Below, in pieces: positions 23,538 to 31,728 of a DNA stretch of 42,881 bases (position 1 is its first letter; each line of letters starts with the position of its first letter). This DNA comes from GBS-DC sp037442365 (GTDB lineage: Bacteria > Armatimonadota > Fimbriimonadia > Fimbriimonadales > GBS-DC): NCBI GenBank assembly GCA_037442365.1, contig JBBIQK010000021.1:1-42881 (forward strand), written 5' to 3'. The position numbers and the translations under genes are program-made. The notes under the pieces are model-generated. The model was not told the DNA's origin, did no database searches, and saw nothing but the letters and a program-made list of their open reading frames with translations.

Positions 23538-24758
23538 ATGCAACAGAAGCGATTCGGGATACGATGTGTTATGGCGTCGCTGTTGGGGATGAGCCTGCTG
23601 GCGATGGGCAATTCGCAGACCCTCAGGTGGCTGGGCACACTCACCTACAGTAGCAGCCTCGCGACGGACATTTCGGCAGATGGCAGCGTCGTGGTGGGTC
23701 TCGCCTTCAATCAGAACTTCGATTACCGCGCTTTTTACTGGCGCGACGGCGTCATGACCCCGATAGAACCACCGCGCTGGCAGGGATGGAGTCAGGCGTT
23801 CGGCGTCTCAGGCGATGGGAATGTGGTGGTCGGCGATATGATGGACGCCATCGGCAATATGGTCGCCTTTCGCTGGACGCAAGCTGGGGGCGTGGAGTTT
23901 CTCGGCGCGCTGGGCGGGGTTGTTGGACGCGCAAACGCGGCTTCCTATGATGGCTCCATCATCGTTGGGATGGCTGAAACGCGCACAGGCAGCCGCATCC
24001 CCTTCCGCTGGCGTGAGGGTGTGGGGATGCAGGATCTCGGAATCTTCAACGAGACAGGCGCGAATGGCGTCTCAGGCGACGGCAGCGTGATTATCGGCAA
24101 TCTGATTGTCTCAGGCTTTCAAAATGCTTTTCGCTGGACGGAGTCGGGCGTGCAACAATTGACAGGCTTCGGCGGCGCCATCATCAGCGCAGAGGGAATT
24201 ACGACTGACGGTTCGATAATTGTCGGCTACTCCGGATATCCCGACGGTACTTACCATGCCTGTCGCTGGCTCTCTCCTAATCAGCCGCCGCAGGATCTTC
24301 ACACCCTGAGCAGCAGTGTGAGCATCGCCCGTGATGTGAGCGACGACGGGAGCGTGGTCGTGGGACAGCACTATACCGTCTGGTGGCGCGCCTTCCGCTG
24401 GACGCCCCAGCGCGGGATGGAAGACCTGAACACGGTCTATGCAGACCTGTTGCGTGACGGCTCGGTGCTGTATCAGGCATTGGCGGTGTCGGCGGACGGG
24501 CGGTTTATCACGGGGTCGGGTTTGAACGCCTCAACGGGGCGACGCGAGGCGTTCCTGCTCGACACGCGGGTTTCGTGCCAGGCGCATGACGGCGATGTGG
24601 ACGCAAACGGCTGCGTGGACGACGCAGACCTGCTGGCGGTGTTATTCGCCTTCGGCGCGACGGGCGACGGGCTGGGGCGCGTGGATGTGAACTGCGACGC
24701 GACCGTCGACGACGCCGATTTGTTGCAGGTGCTGTTTAATTTTGGCGGAGGGTGCTAA
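23538..24758 (+). CDS. Secreted HAF-repeat protein with C-terminal dockerin-like module
   Basis: 406 residues from the ATG at 23538, which follows GGGAGA; the open frame's earlier ATG at 23493 would start upstream of the predicted transcript. An N-terminal signal peptide (VMASLLGMSLLAMGNSQ) is followed by about seven HAF-type repeats. Each has an F/YRW core and a (S)xDGSVVVG turn (for example ISADGSVVVGL, VSGDGNVVVGD, VSGDGSVIIGN), expected to build a beta-propeller-like extracellular domain. The last 55 residues hold two calcium-binding dockerin-like halves, GDVDANGCVDDADLLAVLF and DVNCDATVDDADLLQVLF, ending FGGGC. The protein is exported. Ligand and role are unknown. Confidence 0.85.
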   Translation: MQQKRFGIRCVMASLLGMSLLAMGNSQTLRWLGTLTYSSSLATDISADGSVVVGLAFNQNFDYRAFYWRDGVMTPIEPPRWQGWSQAFGVSGDGNVVVGDMMDAIGNMVAFRWTQAGGVEFLGALGGVVGRANAASYDGSIIVGMAETRTGSRIPFRWREGVGMQDLGIFNETGANGVSGDGSVIIGNLIVSGFQNAFRWTESGVQQLTGFGGAIISAEGITTDGSIIVGYSGYPDGTYHACRWLSPNQPPQDLHTLSSSVSIARDVSDDGSVVVGQHYTVWWRAFRWTPQRGMEDLNTVYADLLRDGSVLYQALAVSADGRFITGSGLNASTGRREAFLLDTRVSCQAHDGDVDANGCVDDADLLAVLFAFGATGDGLGRVDVNCDATVDDADLLQVLFNFGGGC

Positions 24759-24783
24759 CCAAGCACACTTTACCTGCGCCAGA

Positions 24784-25830
24784 TTACTTACTGGCGTGGG
24801 AAGGTTCAAACGGCGCCTGCGCGAATAATGCATCTATTGCAGCGACGACCTGCTCGCTGTCGAGGCTCTGCACGCAAGCGAACTCTCTGAGGCGACAGGC
24901 TTTGAGGGTGCAGTTTGCGCAATAGGTCTGGGGGCTGACAGGAACTGTGGGCGTCTGCCAGGCATACCAGTTCTCGGCGGGGTAGTCGCGTCGGAAGTGG
25001 AGGCTCACGCAGGGCGTGCGTAGCGCAGCCGCTAAGTGAACCACTCCCGTGTCCACACTCACCACCAGCCTTGCGTGGCGGATTGTTTCTGCCATTTCCA
25101 GGATGCTGGTTCGCCCTACGAGATTGATTGCCGCGGGCGTCAGCGCTGTCGCGCATGACTCGCCCGCCTGCTGGGCGTCGGTGCTGCCCGTGAGAACAGG
25201 CACGAGCGAATATCGCTGCATCAGATGCCTGCCGACTGTAGCGAATCGCTCTGGGCGCCACTGGGGCTGCACTCCACCTGTGCTGAGATGCAGGACTGCG
25301 TATCTGCCGGATAGTTCTTTGAGAGCGTCAGGCAAGCTCGCTTTTTCACGAGGCGCATAATGAAGCGGGGGGCGCGGGAGTGGCTGCCCCAACCATGCTT
25401 CTGCAACGGCAAGGTTCTTCTCCACCTGATGCGCGCTCGGATTCAACTCCGCGATATGGGTCAGTAGTCGCGCTACACTTCGGCAGGCGACGACCGCACC
25501 CACGCGGACTTTTACTCCCGCGAGACAGCCGATGAGCGCGTAGCCTCGAGTGTCAGGGCGTAAAATCAGCAGCGCCTCAGGTCTCAGCCGTCTCAAGACA
25601 GACGCCCACCTGCAGTAGCTAACGACGCGCGGACGGTAAGGAACGCCGCGCACAGTATCCAACCACGGTGAAGCATCAATCACATGCGTCCAGCGGTCGC
25701 CCAGCCACGCCTCGATTTTGAGCGCTGGGATTGTCTCCTTAATCGCTTGGAACACAGGGGTCGCCAGCAGAGTCTCTCCTAATTTATTATCAGGGCGGAT
25801 AATAACAATCCGTCGCTCAACCCTACTCAT
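24784..25830 (-). CDS. Glycosyltransferase family 9 (heptosyltransferase-like)
   Basis: A 348-residue GT9 protein related to ADP-heptose:LPS heptosyltransferases. Seen are the opening IVIIRPDNKLGETLLATPVFQAIKE, AVLHLSTGGVQPQWRPERFATVG as the start of the C-terminal nucleotide-sugar domain, and the donor-site segment VVSVDTGVVHLAAALRTPCVSLHF. A late cysteine cluster (YCANCTLKACRLREFACV) is frequent in GT9 enzymes. It would act on the cytoplasmic face of the inner membrane, probably in envelope glycan synthesis. Donor and acceptor cannot be told from sequence. It converges on the HAF gene. A GGTAAAAT box at 25857-25864 and GAGGAGG lie upstream. Confidence 0.9.
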   Translation of the reverse strand: MSRVERRIVIIRPDNKLGETLLATPVFQAIKETIPALKIEAWLGDRWTHVIDASPWLDTVRGVPYRPRVVSYCRWASVLRRLRPEALLILRPDTRGYALIGCLAGVKVRVGAVVACRSVARLLTHIAELNPSAHQVEKNLAVAEAWLGQPLPRPPLHYAPREKASLPDALKELSGRYAVLHLSTGGVQPQWRPERFATVGRHLMQRYSLVPVLTGSTDAQQAGESCATALTPAAINLVGRTSILEMAETIRHARLVVSVDTGVVHLAAALRTPCVSLHFRRDYPAENWYAWQTPTVPVSPQTYCANCTLKACRLREFACVQSLDSEQVVAAIDALFAQAPFEPSHASK

Positions 25831-25856
25831 GATTGCGTGCCGTTAGAAGCTCACGA

Positions 25857-25864
25857 ATTTTACC
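25857..25864 (-). promoter_or_regulatory. Possible -10 box GGTAAAAT for the GT9 gene
   Basis: On the minus strand GGTAAAAT ends at 25857, one mismatch from GGTATAAT, with a predicted start near 25850 and a 20-base leader to the ATG at 25830. Confidence 0.3.
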
Positions 25865-25895
25865 TCCTCAGGCTCTGCCAGAAAACTGCAGGAGA

Positions 25896-25917
25896 ACCCT
25901 TCTCGAAGTCGAAGGGT
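25896..25917. repeat. Small hairpin before the propeller/toroid gene
   Basis: ACCCTTC (25896-25902) and GAAGGGT (25911-25917) form a 7-bp stem with an 8-base loop, ending 9 bases before the ATG at 25927. The GAAGGG half could also act as the ribosome site, which the hairpin would then hide. Confidence 0.5.
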
Positions 25918-25926
25918 ACGCCCGCC

Positions 25927-28119
25927 ATGTTTCTGACACTCACACTCGCCACAGGACTGATTGCCATGCAAACAACAACTTACAAAGTCTCGCCGTTTTT
26001 GCAGGATGTGAGCGCGTACTACATGACGGCGCACGGGCTGCCGAGTACGCCCGTGCATGCGCTGGCGGTTGTAGACGGCGCCGTGTACGCAGGCACGGAG
26101 CAGGGTGTCTACCGCGCGTTGCTGGAGACGCCCGACCGCTGGCAGAAAGTCGCCGATGTGCCCGCGAGCCATCTGATGGCTGACCCTGCAGGCGGCGTGG
26201 CGGGGATTGGCGGCGGGCGACTGTTCCTGCTGGACGCTGCGGGACGGGCGCGCACGCTGTTCGAGACGGATGCGGAACTGATTGGTTTGCAGGCGGCGGC
26301 GCGCGGCGGCTACTGGGTACTCACGCGCGCGGCGCTGCTGCGGGTCGCAAACGGCGCGGTTGCTGAGCGGCTGCCCGCCCCGACGAATCGTCAGCTGCGC
26401 TGGTTCCACGAGGACACGCGCGGGCGACTGTACGCCTACGCCGAGGGCGAGCTGGAGCGCCGCTTCTACCGCTGGCAGGACGGCGCGTGGCGCATCGTGA
26501 CCATCACGGACAATCGCGGGCGGTTCTACGACGACTTCTGGCTGTGCGCGGTCAGCGACGCGATAGGGCATCTGTGGATTGGGGGGCGTTCAGGGTTGAT
26601 TCTCGGCGACGGCGAGGGCTGGTTCCTCTCACGCGAGGTGTACGGCGAGGCGCCCGCTAACCCCGTCGCCGAGCTGATTCCGCCCTACGGGATGATTCGT
26701 GTGCTGGCGTTCGCGCCCAACGGCGACCTGTGGGCGGGCACGCCTGAAGGCGCGTGCCGACTGCGCGACGGACGCTGGAGCTACTTCTGGGGCAAACGCT
26801 GGCTGCCTGATAACCGCGTGCATGCGATTGCTGTAGACCCCCAGAACCGCGCGTGGATTGCGACCGACGGGGGCGTCGCCTGCATCGAATCGAAGCCGAT
26901 GACCCTGCGCCAGAAAGCCGACCACTACGAGCAGCTTATCGCGCTGCGCCATACCCGCAGGGGGTTCGTGTTCAGCTGTGTGTGGGACGATCCGAGCAAG
27001 CCCGACGAGTGGAAAATCGAGGCGAGCGACAACGACGGGCTGTGGACGGCGCTCTACTGCGCGGCGCAGTGCTTCCAGTACGCCGCCACGAAAGACCCCA
27101 GCGCCCGCCAGCGCGCCCGCCAGTCGATGGAGGCGCTGTTGAAACTGGAGGCGCTCACGGGCATCCCGGGCTTCCCCGCGCGCAGCATCGTCCACAAGAG
27201 CGAGACGCGCTACTTCAAGTCGCACGGCGAATGGCACGAATCGCCCGTAGACCCCAACTACACCTGGAAAGGCGACACCAGCTCCGACGAACTGGACGGA
27301 CACTACTTTATCTGGGCAATCTACTACGACCTTGTGGCGGACGAGACCGAGAAAGAGGCGATTCGGGGCGTCGTGCGCCGCGTGACCGACCACCTGATGC
27401 AGAACAACTGGCGGCTCATCGACAAAGACGGCAAACCGACCCGCTGGGCAATCTTCAATCCCGAAGCGATTAACGACGACCCTATCTGGGAGGAGGAGCG
27501 CGGGCTGAATGCGCTGTCCATCCTTTCGCACCTGAAGGTCGCCTATCACATCACGGGCGACGCCAGATACCAGCGCGCCTACGAGTCGCTAATCCAGAAA
27601 CACCACTACCTGATTAACGCGATTACCCAGAAGATGCTCGCGCCGTTCGACATCAATCACTCGGACGACGAGCTGGCGTTCCTGTGCTACTACCCGTTCC
27701 TGATGTACGAGCATGACCCGACCTATCGGCGGATGTGGCTGATGAGTCTGGAGCGCAGCTGGCAGATTGAGCGCCCCGAACGCAGCGCACTTTTTAATTT
27801 CATGTACGGCGCGCTGACGGGCAAGCCGTGCGATGTGGAACACGCGGTGCAGACCCTGCGGGAATGGCCGCTGGATCTGCGTCGCTGGGAGTGTCGCAAC
27901 AGCCATCGGCTGGACATCACGCTCGACACGCGCAAGGGGCGTTTCGGCGAGTGGCAGTCGGTGGAGGTGTTGCCCTACAGCGAGCGTCCGATTATGCGCT
28001 GGAACGGCAACCCCTATGCACTGGACGGGGGCGACCCGCTGGGCAGGGAAGAGGACGACGGTACAGCGTTCCTGCTGCCCTACTGGATGGGCAGGTATCA
28101 TCGGCTGATTGAGGAGTAA
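25927..28119 (+). CDS. Secreted propeller protein with C-terminal alpha/alpha-toroid domain
   Basis: 730 residues from the ATG at 25927; the open frame starts earlier at 25837, but that stretch lacks a signal peptide and crosses the hairpin. A short hydrophobic signal (MFLTLTLATGLIAM) leads into roughly six blades of the two-component-regulator propeller type: VHALAVVDGAVYAGTEQGVYR, GHLWIGGRSGLIL, GDLWAGTPEGACRL, NRAWIATDGGVACI. From about residue 325 the protein is helical with many aromatics (NDGLWTALYCAAQCFQYAATKD, SSDELDGHYFIWAIYYDLVADE, LNALSILSHLKVAYHITGD), the pattern of alpha/alpha-six-hairpin toroids found in glycoside hydrolases and lyases. I cannot assign an enzyme activity. It converges with the Uma2 gene. 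Confidence 0.75.
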   Translation: MFLTLTLATGLIAMQTTTYKVSPFLQDVSAYYMTAHGLPSTPVHALAVVDGAVYAGTEQGVYRALLETPDRWQKVADVPASHLMADPAGGVAGIGGGRLFLLDAAGRARTLFETDAELIGLQAAARGGYWVLTRAALLRVANGAVAERLPAPTNRQLRWFHEDTRGRLYAYAEGELERRFYRWQDGAWRIVTITDNRGRFYDDFWLCAVSDAIGHLWIGGRSGLILGDGEGWFLSREVYGEAPANPVAELIPPYGMIRVLAFAPNGDLWAGTPEGACRLRDGRWSYFWGKRWLPDNRVHAIAVDPQNRAWIATDGGVACIESKPMTLRQKADHYEQLIALRHTRRGFVFSCVWDDPSKPDEWKIEASDNDGLWTALYCAAQCFQYAATKDPSARQRARQSMEALLKLEALTGIPGFPARSIVHKSETRYFKSHGEWHESPVDPNYTWKGDTSSDELDGHYFIWAIYYDLVADETEKEAIRGVVRRVTDHLMQNNWRLIDKDGKPTRWAIFNPEAINDDPIWEEERGLNALSILSHLKVAYHITGDARYQRAYESLIQKHHYLINAITQKMLAPFDINHSDDELAFLCYYPFLMYEHDPTYRRMWLMSLERSWQIERPERSALFNFMYGALTGKPCDVEHAVQTLREWPLDLRRWECRNSHRLDITLDTRKGRFGEWQSVEVLPYSERPIMRWNGNPYALDGGDPLGREEDDGTAFLLPYWMGRYHRLIEE

Positions 28120-28137
28120 TGGGCGTGCGGGGCGCTT

Positions 28138-28755
28138 TCAGGCAATCCCCCACGCGCGCAAGATTTCCTGAATCGGGGGCGACTGCCAGATCCACTCGAC
28201 GCGCAGCCAGAAGCCTGGTAGTTCGCGGCTGTGATAGGTGCCTTCGCTGCCCGTGAACGCCGCGCGGTACGCGCCTGTGTCATCCAGCTGCCAGAACTCA
28301 GCGTACTCGCGCTCGGGGTCGATAATCCAGTATTCGGGCACGCCCGCTGCCTCGTACTCAATAAACTTCTCTGTGCGATCCACCCTGCGCGGGGGGCTGA
28401 CGACCTCCACAATCAGATTCGACGCGCCATCAAAATACTGCTTCTGGAGTTGCGGCAACCGCTCATTCAGAATGACCACAATATCAGGCTCACGTGAAAC
28501 CTGCTTCCCATCAGGGAGAGAGAGGCGTACCTGCAGGGGCGGATGATACACGCGCCCCAGTTGATGATGGCTCACCCAGTTGGCAAGCATCAGGTACAGA
28601 TTCGCGTTGCTATCCTGGTGTTTGACTGAAACAGGCATTTTCGGAATCACCTCGCCATTCACCCACTCGGCGTGGTTCTCGTCGTCGAGCATCTCCAGAA
28701 ACTCCTCGAAGCTCACCCTCTGTACCTGCACAGGCGCGTCAGTCGTTGATTGCAT
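28138..28755 (-). CDS. Uma2 family protein (DUF820, PD-(D/E)xK-like)
   Basis: 205 residues with the Uma2 pattern: VSFEEFLEMLDDENHAEWVNGEV, REPDIVVIL, LIVEVVSP and DRTEKFIEYEAAGVPEYWIIDP. The Asp of EPDI, the Glu of VEVVSP and the Lys of EKFIEY fit the nuclease core. This family is strongly expanded in some phyla, and its biological role is unsettled. The ATG at 28755 is preferred over GTG at 28764 because of the G-rich stretch upstream. It overlaps the end of the dehydrogenase gene by 17 bases, so they share a transcript. Confidence 0.9.
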   Translation of the reverse strand: MQSTTDAPVQVQRVSFEEFLEMLDDENHAEWVNGEVIPKMPVSVKHQDSNANLYLMLANWVSHHQLGRVYHPPLQVRLSLPDGKQVSREPDIVVILNERLPQLQKQYFDGASNLIVEVVSPPRRVDRTEKFIEYEAAGVPEYWIIDPEREYAEFWQLDDTGAYRAAFTGSEGTYHSRELPGFWLRVEWIWQSPPIQEILRAWGIA

Positions 28756-30508
28756 GTGTCTCACCCGCCCCAGAGAATACCCGATACAGGGCGTGTTCGG
28801 CGTCGCGCGTCCAGTAGCGTCCCGACTCCAGATGCGGGGCGACTTCGGGGAGGCGTTCAGGCAGCTCGTGCAGTCCCATCAGCGGCAGGTGGGTCAGCTG
28901 GGGAAAGACGATCACTTTGCCGGGGTATCGGTGGGTCTGCACGGCGTGCAGGGCGTCGGGCAGCGCGTTCAGCCCTGCAATTGCGCCAATGACCTTTCGG
29001 GCGGGGAGCGCGCCCTCTGCCACAAGGCGCAGGCACTCGGCGATGTCGTCCATCGTGGAGCCGCTGCTGCCCAGTAGTCGCATGTGGCGCGACGCGAGCG
29101 GCGTCAGGTTCAGCGCGACCTTCTGCCCCTTGGGGATGCCCGCAAACAGGTTCAGCACGCCGCCATCGGTCAGCAGGGGATAGGTCAGCGCAACAGCGTC
29201 CAGCGAAGACGCCAGCAGCAGAATCTGGTTGTAGCCGTGGGGCGACAGTTCGCGCAGGCGCGCCTGTTGCGCCTCGGAGTCAGCGTCTGCGTTGCAGTAA
29301 AACTGTAAATCGATGCCTGCGCTTTGCGCCAGCGGCTCGCCCAGCGCGCGCAGCGGCGCCAGACGCTCAGGATGGCGGTCGACCACCACTACCTGCGCGG
29401 GCGGTTTGGGGCGTGTGAGGGCATAGAAGAGTTGCATCTGCCCCATCGCGCCGCCCGCGCCAAACAGCAGCAGGCGGTCGCCCCCGCGCAGGGCAGTATC
29501 CCGTGTGTGGCGATAGGCGTCCGTGATGTCCCAGCTGGTCGTGCCCATCAGCATCAGGCGGTCGTAGTGCAATCTGCCGACATCGACGGGCGCAGCGGAC
29601 AGGTCGCGGTGGCAGGTGAAGCTCAGCGCGCCGCCGTAGCACAGGGCGTCCTGCGCCGCCTCCAGCAGCGCGGGCGTCGGGTCGCCGAAGATCAGGATGT
29701 CCGTGAAGCCATCGGGCGCGTGGGTTTCGCGCAGGGCGTGTATCGCTGTCGGGTCGTACATGGCGTCTGCGTCCACCTCGATGCGCGCAGTCGCCATCCC
29801 CAGCCGCGTTGCCGCTCCCTGAAACGCCTCCGCCAGCGGGTTGCCACGCGCGTCCACTCGAATCACCGCGACGCCGCTCGACCCGCCCGTCTGTAGGGCG
29901 TTTAGTGCGCTGCAGCGGTAGCGCACCATCGGCGCGTGGGGCAGAATCACCAGCCACCTGCCGTTGGGCTGGGGCGTCGGACGCGGCTGGATGCGGTAGC
30001 TGGCGACTACGCACGCCCACGGCTCCACCAGCGCGGCTTCGGCGTCGCTGAGGTGGTCGGGGCAGCGCAGCAAATAGCACCCCGCGTCGCCGTCCAGCAC
30101 GGGTTTGCCGAACACCGTGTATTGCGTGTAGCCGCCGTCCAGCGCGTAGCCGACCGCCTGCACCCGCCCGTTCACATACACATCCGCCTGTACAAGATAC
30201 CGCTCGCCGACCTGAAACCGATTCCGTAGCGCGTCGCCCACCTGCACGACGGTACAGCAGATTTCGTGCCCCATCACGGCTGGGTGAGCGCGCAGATCGC
30301 GGGCGATTTTGGGGTGTGCCTCGCCCAGCCGCAGTATTTTCAGGTCGCTGAAGCAGATTCCGACGGCGTCAATCCGTACCAGTATCTCTTCGGGGGCGGG
30401 CTGGGGGAGGGGCAGCCGTTCGGGCTTGCCGTCGCGCCCCAGATTTTCCAGCCCCGCGCCGTACAGGTTCCAGCGCAGGTGCGCAGCGGGCAGTCGCTCA
30501 GAACCCAT
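28739..30508 (-). CDS. Long zinc-dependent medium-chain dehydrogenase with a second Rossmann-like region
   Basis: 589 residues, against about 350 for typical family members. The N-terminal GroES-like domain has the catalytic-zinc ligands C52 (GICFSD), H81-E82 (GHE) and E162 (VEPWACV). The structural-zinc cysteine cluster is missing. What follows differs from the norm. Residues about 180-340 look like a nucleotide-binding fold whose glycine motif is lost (WLVILPHAPMVRY). A second one at 345-500 has an intact G350-AGGAM-G356 and VVVVDRHPERL. The C-terminus returns to the catalytic fold (KVIGAIAGLNALPDALHAVQTHRYPGKVIV). Substrate unknown; sugar-alcohol or sugar-phosphate dehydrogenases of the SorE type are possible relatives. 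Its ATG overlaps the htrA stop by 11 bases. Confidence 0.8.
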   Translation of the reverse strand: MGSERLPAAHLRWNLYGAGLENLGRDGKPERLPLPQPAPEEILVRIDAVGICFSDLKILRLGEAHPKIARDLRAHPAVMGHEICCTVVQVGDALRNRFQVGERYLVQADVYVNGRVQAVGYALDGGYTQYTVFGKPVLDGDAGCYLLRCPDHLSDAEAALVEPWACVVASYRIQPRPTPQPNGRWLVILPHAPMVRYRCSALNALQTGGSSGVAVIRVDARGNPLAEAFQGAATRLGMATARIEVDADAMYDPTAIHALRETHAPDGFTDILIFGDPTPALLEAAQDALCYGGALSFTCHRDLSAAPVDVGRLHYDRLMLMGTTSWDITDAYRHTRDTALRGGDRLLLFGAGGAMGQMQLFYALTRPKPPAQVVVVDRHPERLAPLRALGEPLAQSAGIDLQFYCNADADSEAQQARLRELSPHGYNQILLLASSLDAVALTYPLLTDGGVLNLFAGIPKGQKVALNLTPLASRHMRLLGSSGSTMDDIAECLRLVAEGALPARKVIGAIAGLNALPDALHAVQTHRYPGKVIVFPQLTHLPLMGLHELPERLPEVAPHLESGRYWTRDAEHALYRVFSGAGETHAIND

Positions 30509-31670
30509 AGCGTCGCGGGTACTGCCCCAGCACGGCGGAGAGCGTGATTTGTTTGCCCTCGCGCCAGAGGCGCAGCTGGATAGTGTCGCCCGGCTTTTTC
30601 AGACGCAGGATGTCCACCATATCATCGGAGTTGCGCACGGGGCGTCCGTCAATCTGTTGCACGACATCGCCAGGCATAATCCCTGCACGGTCGGCGGGGC
30701 TGCCGCGTTCGACCTGGGTGATCAGCGCGCCCTGCGCAGGAAGCTGCAAATCGGGGAATGCCTGACTGAGACGCTGGCGAATCTCTTTATCGCCTGCATT
30801 AACAAAGCCCACGCCCAGGTACGCCTCGCCCAGAAAGCCGTACTGCTGAATCTCACGCACGACCTGCCGCACACGGTTGACAGGGATGGCAAAGCCAATC
30901 CCCACATTCGCGCCCACAGGCGAGAAAATCGCCGTATTGATGCCGACCAGTCGTCCGCGCGAGTCGGCGAGCGCGCCACCCGAGTTGCCCTGATTGATGG
31001 CGGCGTCCGTCTGGATGAAGCCTTTGGGCAGGTCAGAGCGCTCAATCTGGCGGTTGATGGCGCTCACAATCCCCGCCGTGACGGTCGTGCCCAGTCCGAA
31101 GGGATTGCCCACGGCAATCACCCAGTCGCCCACCTGCAACTTATCCGAGTCGCCCAGCTGCGCGGCGGGCAGGTTGCGGGCGTCGATTTTCAGCACGGCG
31201 AGGTCGTTACGCCGATCCGTACCCAGCACCTGCGCGACGAACTGGCGTCCGTCCTGCAGGGTGACGGTAATCCGCGGGGCGATTCGGTCGCCGACGCGCA
31301 CCACATGATTGTTGGTAGCGATGTAGCCGTCAGGCGAGATGATGACGCCCGACCCGCGCCCGGCGACCTGCTCGCGCGTCTCGCCGAAAAAGTCCCTCGT
31401 GCGGACGGTCGTGTCAATATTGACTACGGCAGGCGCAATCCGTTGCGAGGCGGTTCGTAGCATCGTTTCGAAGTTCGTCGGTGCTGGTTCTGTCGCAGGG
31501 CGTTGTTCCAGCAGGTTGGTGAGTTCGGTGCGGTTGGCGTCTGTCGGCTCGTCAGGCGCGGCGACGACCTGACGCACGCTCCCGCGCTGTGGGAAGTAGG
31601 TATTCAACACATACGCGCCCGCCGCAAAGCCCAGCGCGAACAGCGCCGCAAATCCCATAAACTTTCGCAT
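30498..31670 (-). CDS. HtrA/Deg family serine protease with one PDZ domain
   Basis: 390 residues. An N-terminal membrane anchor or signal (FMGFAALFALGFAAGAYVL) is followed by a flexible Pro/Thr stretch. The trypsin-like domain has the triad H122 (TNNHV), D156 (RNDLAVLKI) and S230 (GNSGG). One PDZ domain (about 285-385; YLGVGF, ALITQVERGSPADRAGIMPGDVVQQIDG) follows. It degrades or refolds damaged envelope proteins on the outer face of the inner membrane. The ATG at 31670 follows GGAGGG; an ATG further upstream is passed over. GGTATACT ends 17 bases before the ATG. It heads an operon with the dehydrogenase and Uma2 genes. Confidence 0.95.
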   Translation of the reverse strand: MRKFMGFAALFALGFAAGAYVLNTYFPQRGSVRQVVAAPDEPTDANRTELTNLLEQRPATEPAPTNFETMLRTASQRIAPAVVNIDTTVRTRDFFGETREQVAGRGSGVIISPDGYIATNNHVVRVGDRIAPRITVTLQDGRQFVAQVLGTDRRNDLAVLKIDARNLPAAQLGDSDKLQVGDWVIAVGNPFGLGTTVTAGIVSAINRQIERSDLPKGFIQTDAAINQGNSGGALADSRGRLVGINTAIFSPVGANVGIGFAIPVNRVRQVVREIQQYGFLGEAYLGVGFVNAGDKEIRQRLSQAFPDLQLPAQGALITQVERGSPADRAGIMPGDVVQQIDGRPVRNSDDMVDILRLKKPGDTIQLRLWREGKQITLSAVLGQYPRRYGF

Positions 31671-31687
31671 AGCGTGTCCCTCCATAG

Positions 31688-31695
31688 AGTATACC
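31688..31695 (-). promoter_or_regulatory. -10 box GGTATACT for htrA
   Basis: GGTATACT ends at 31688, 17 bases before the htrA ATG. The predicted start falls inside the GGAGGG Shine-Dalgarno, leaving a leader of about 11 bases. Confidence 0.5.
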
Positions 31696-31714
31696 CATCG
31701 ATTAGACGGACACA

Positions 31715-31722
31715 GGTACACT
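31715..31722 (+). promoter_or_regulatory. -10 box GGTACACT for the TPR protein
   Basis: GGTACACT (one mismatch to GGTATACT) ends 6 bases before the GTG at 31729, exactly where a leaderless transcript would begin. It is divergent to the htrA box. Confidence 0.4.
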
Positions 31723-31728
31723 TATGGC

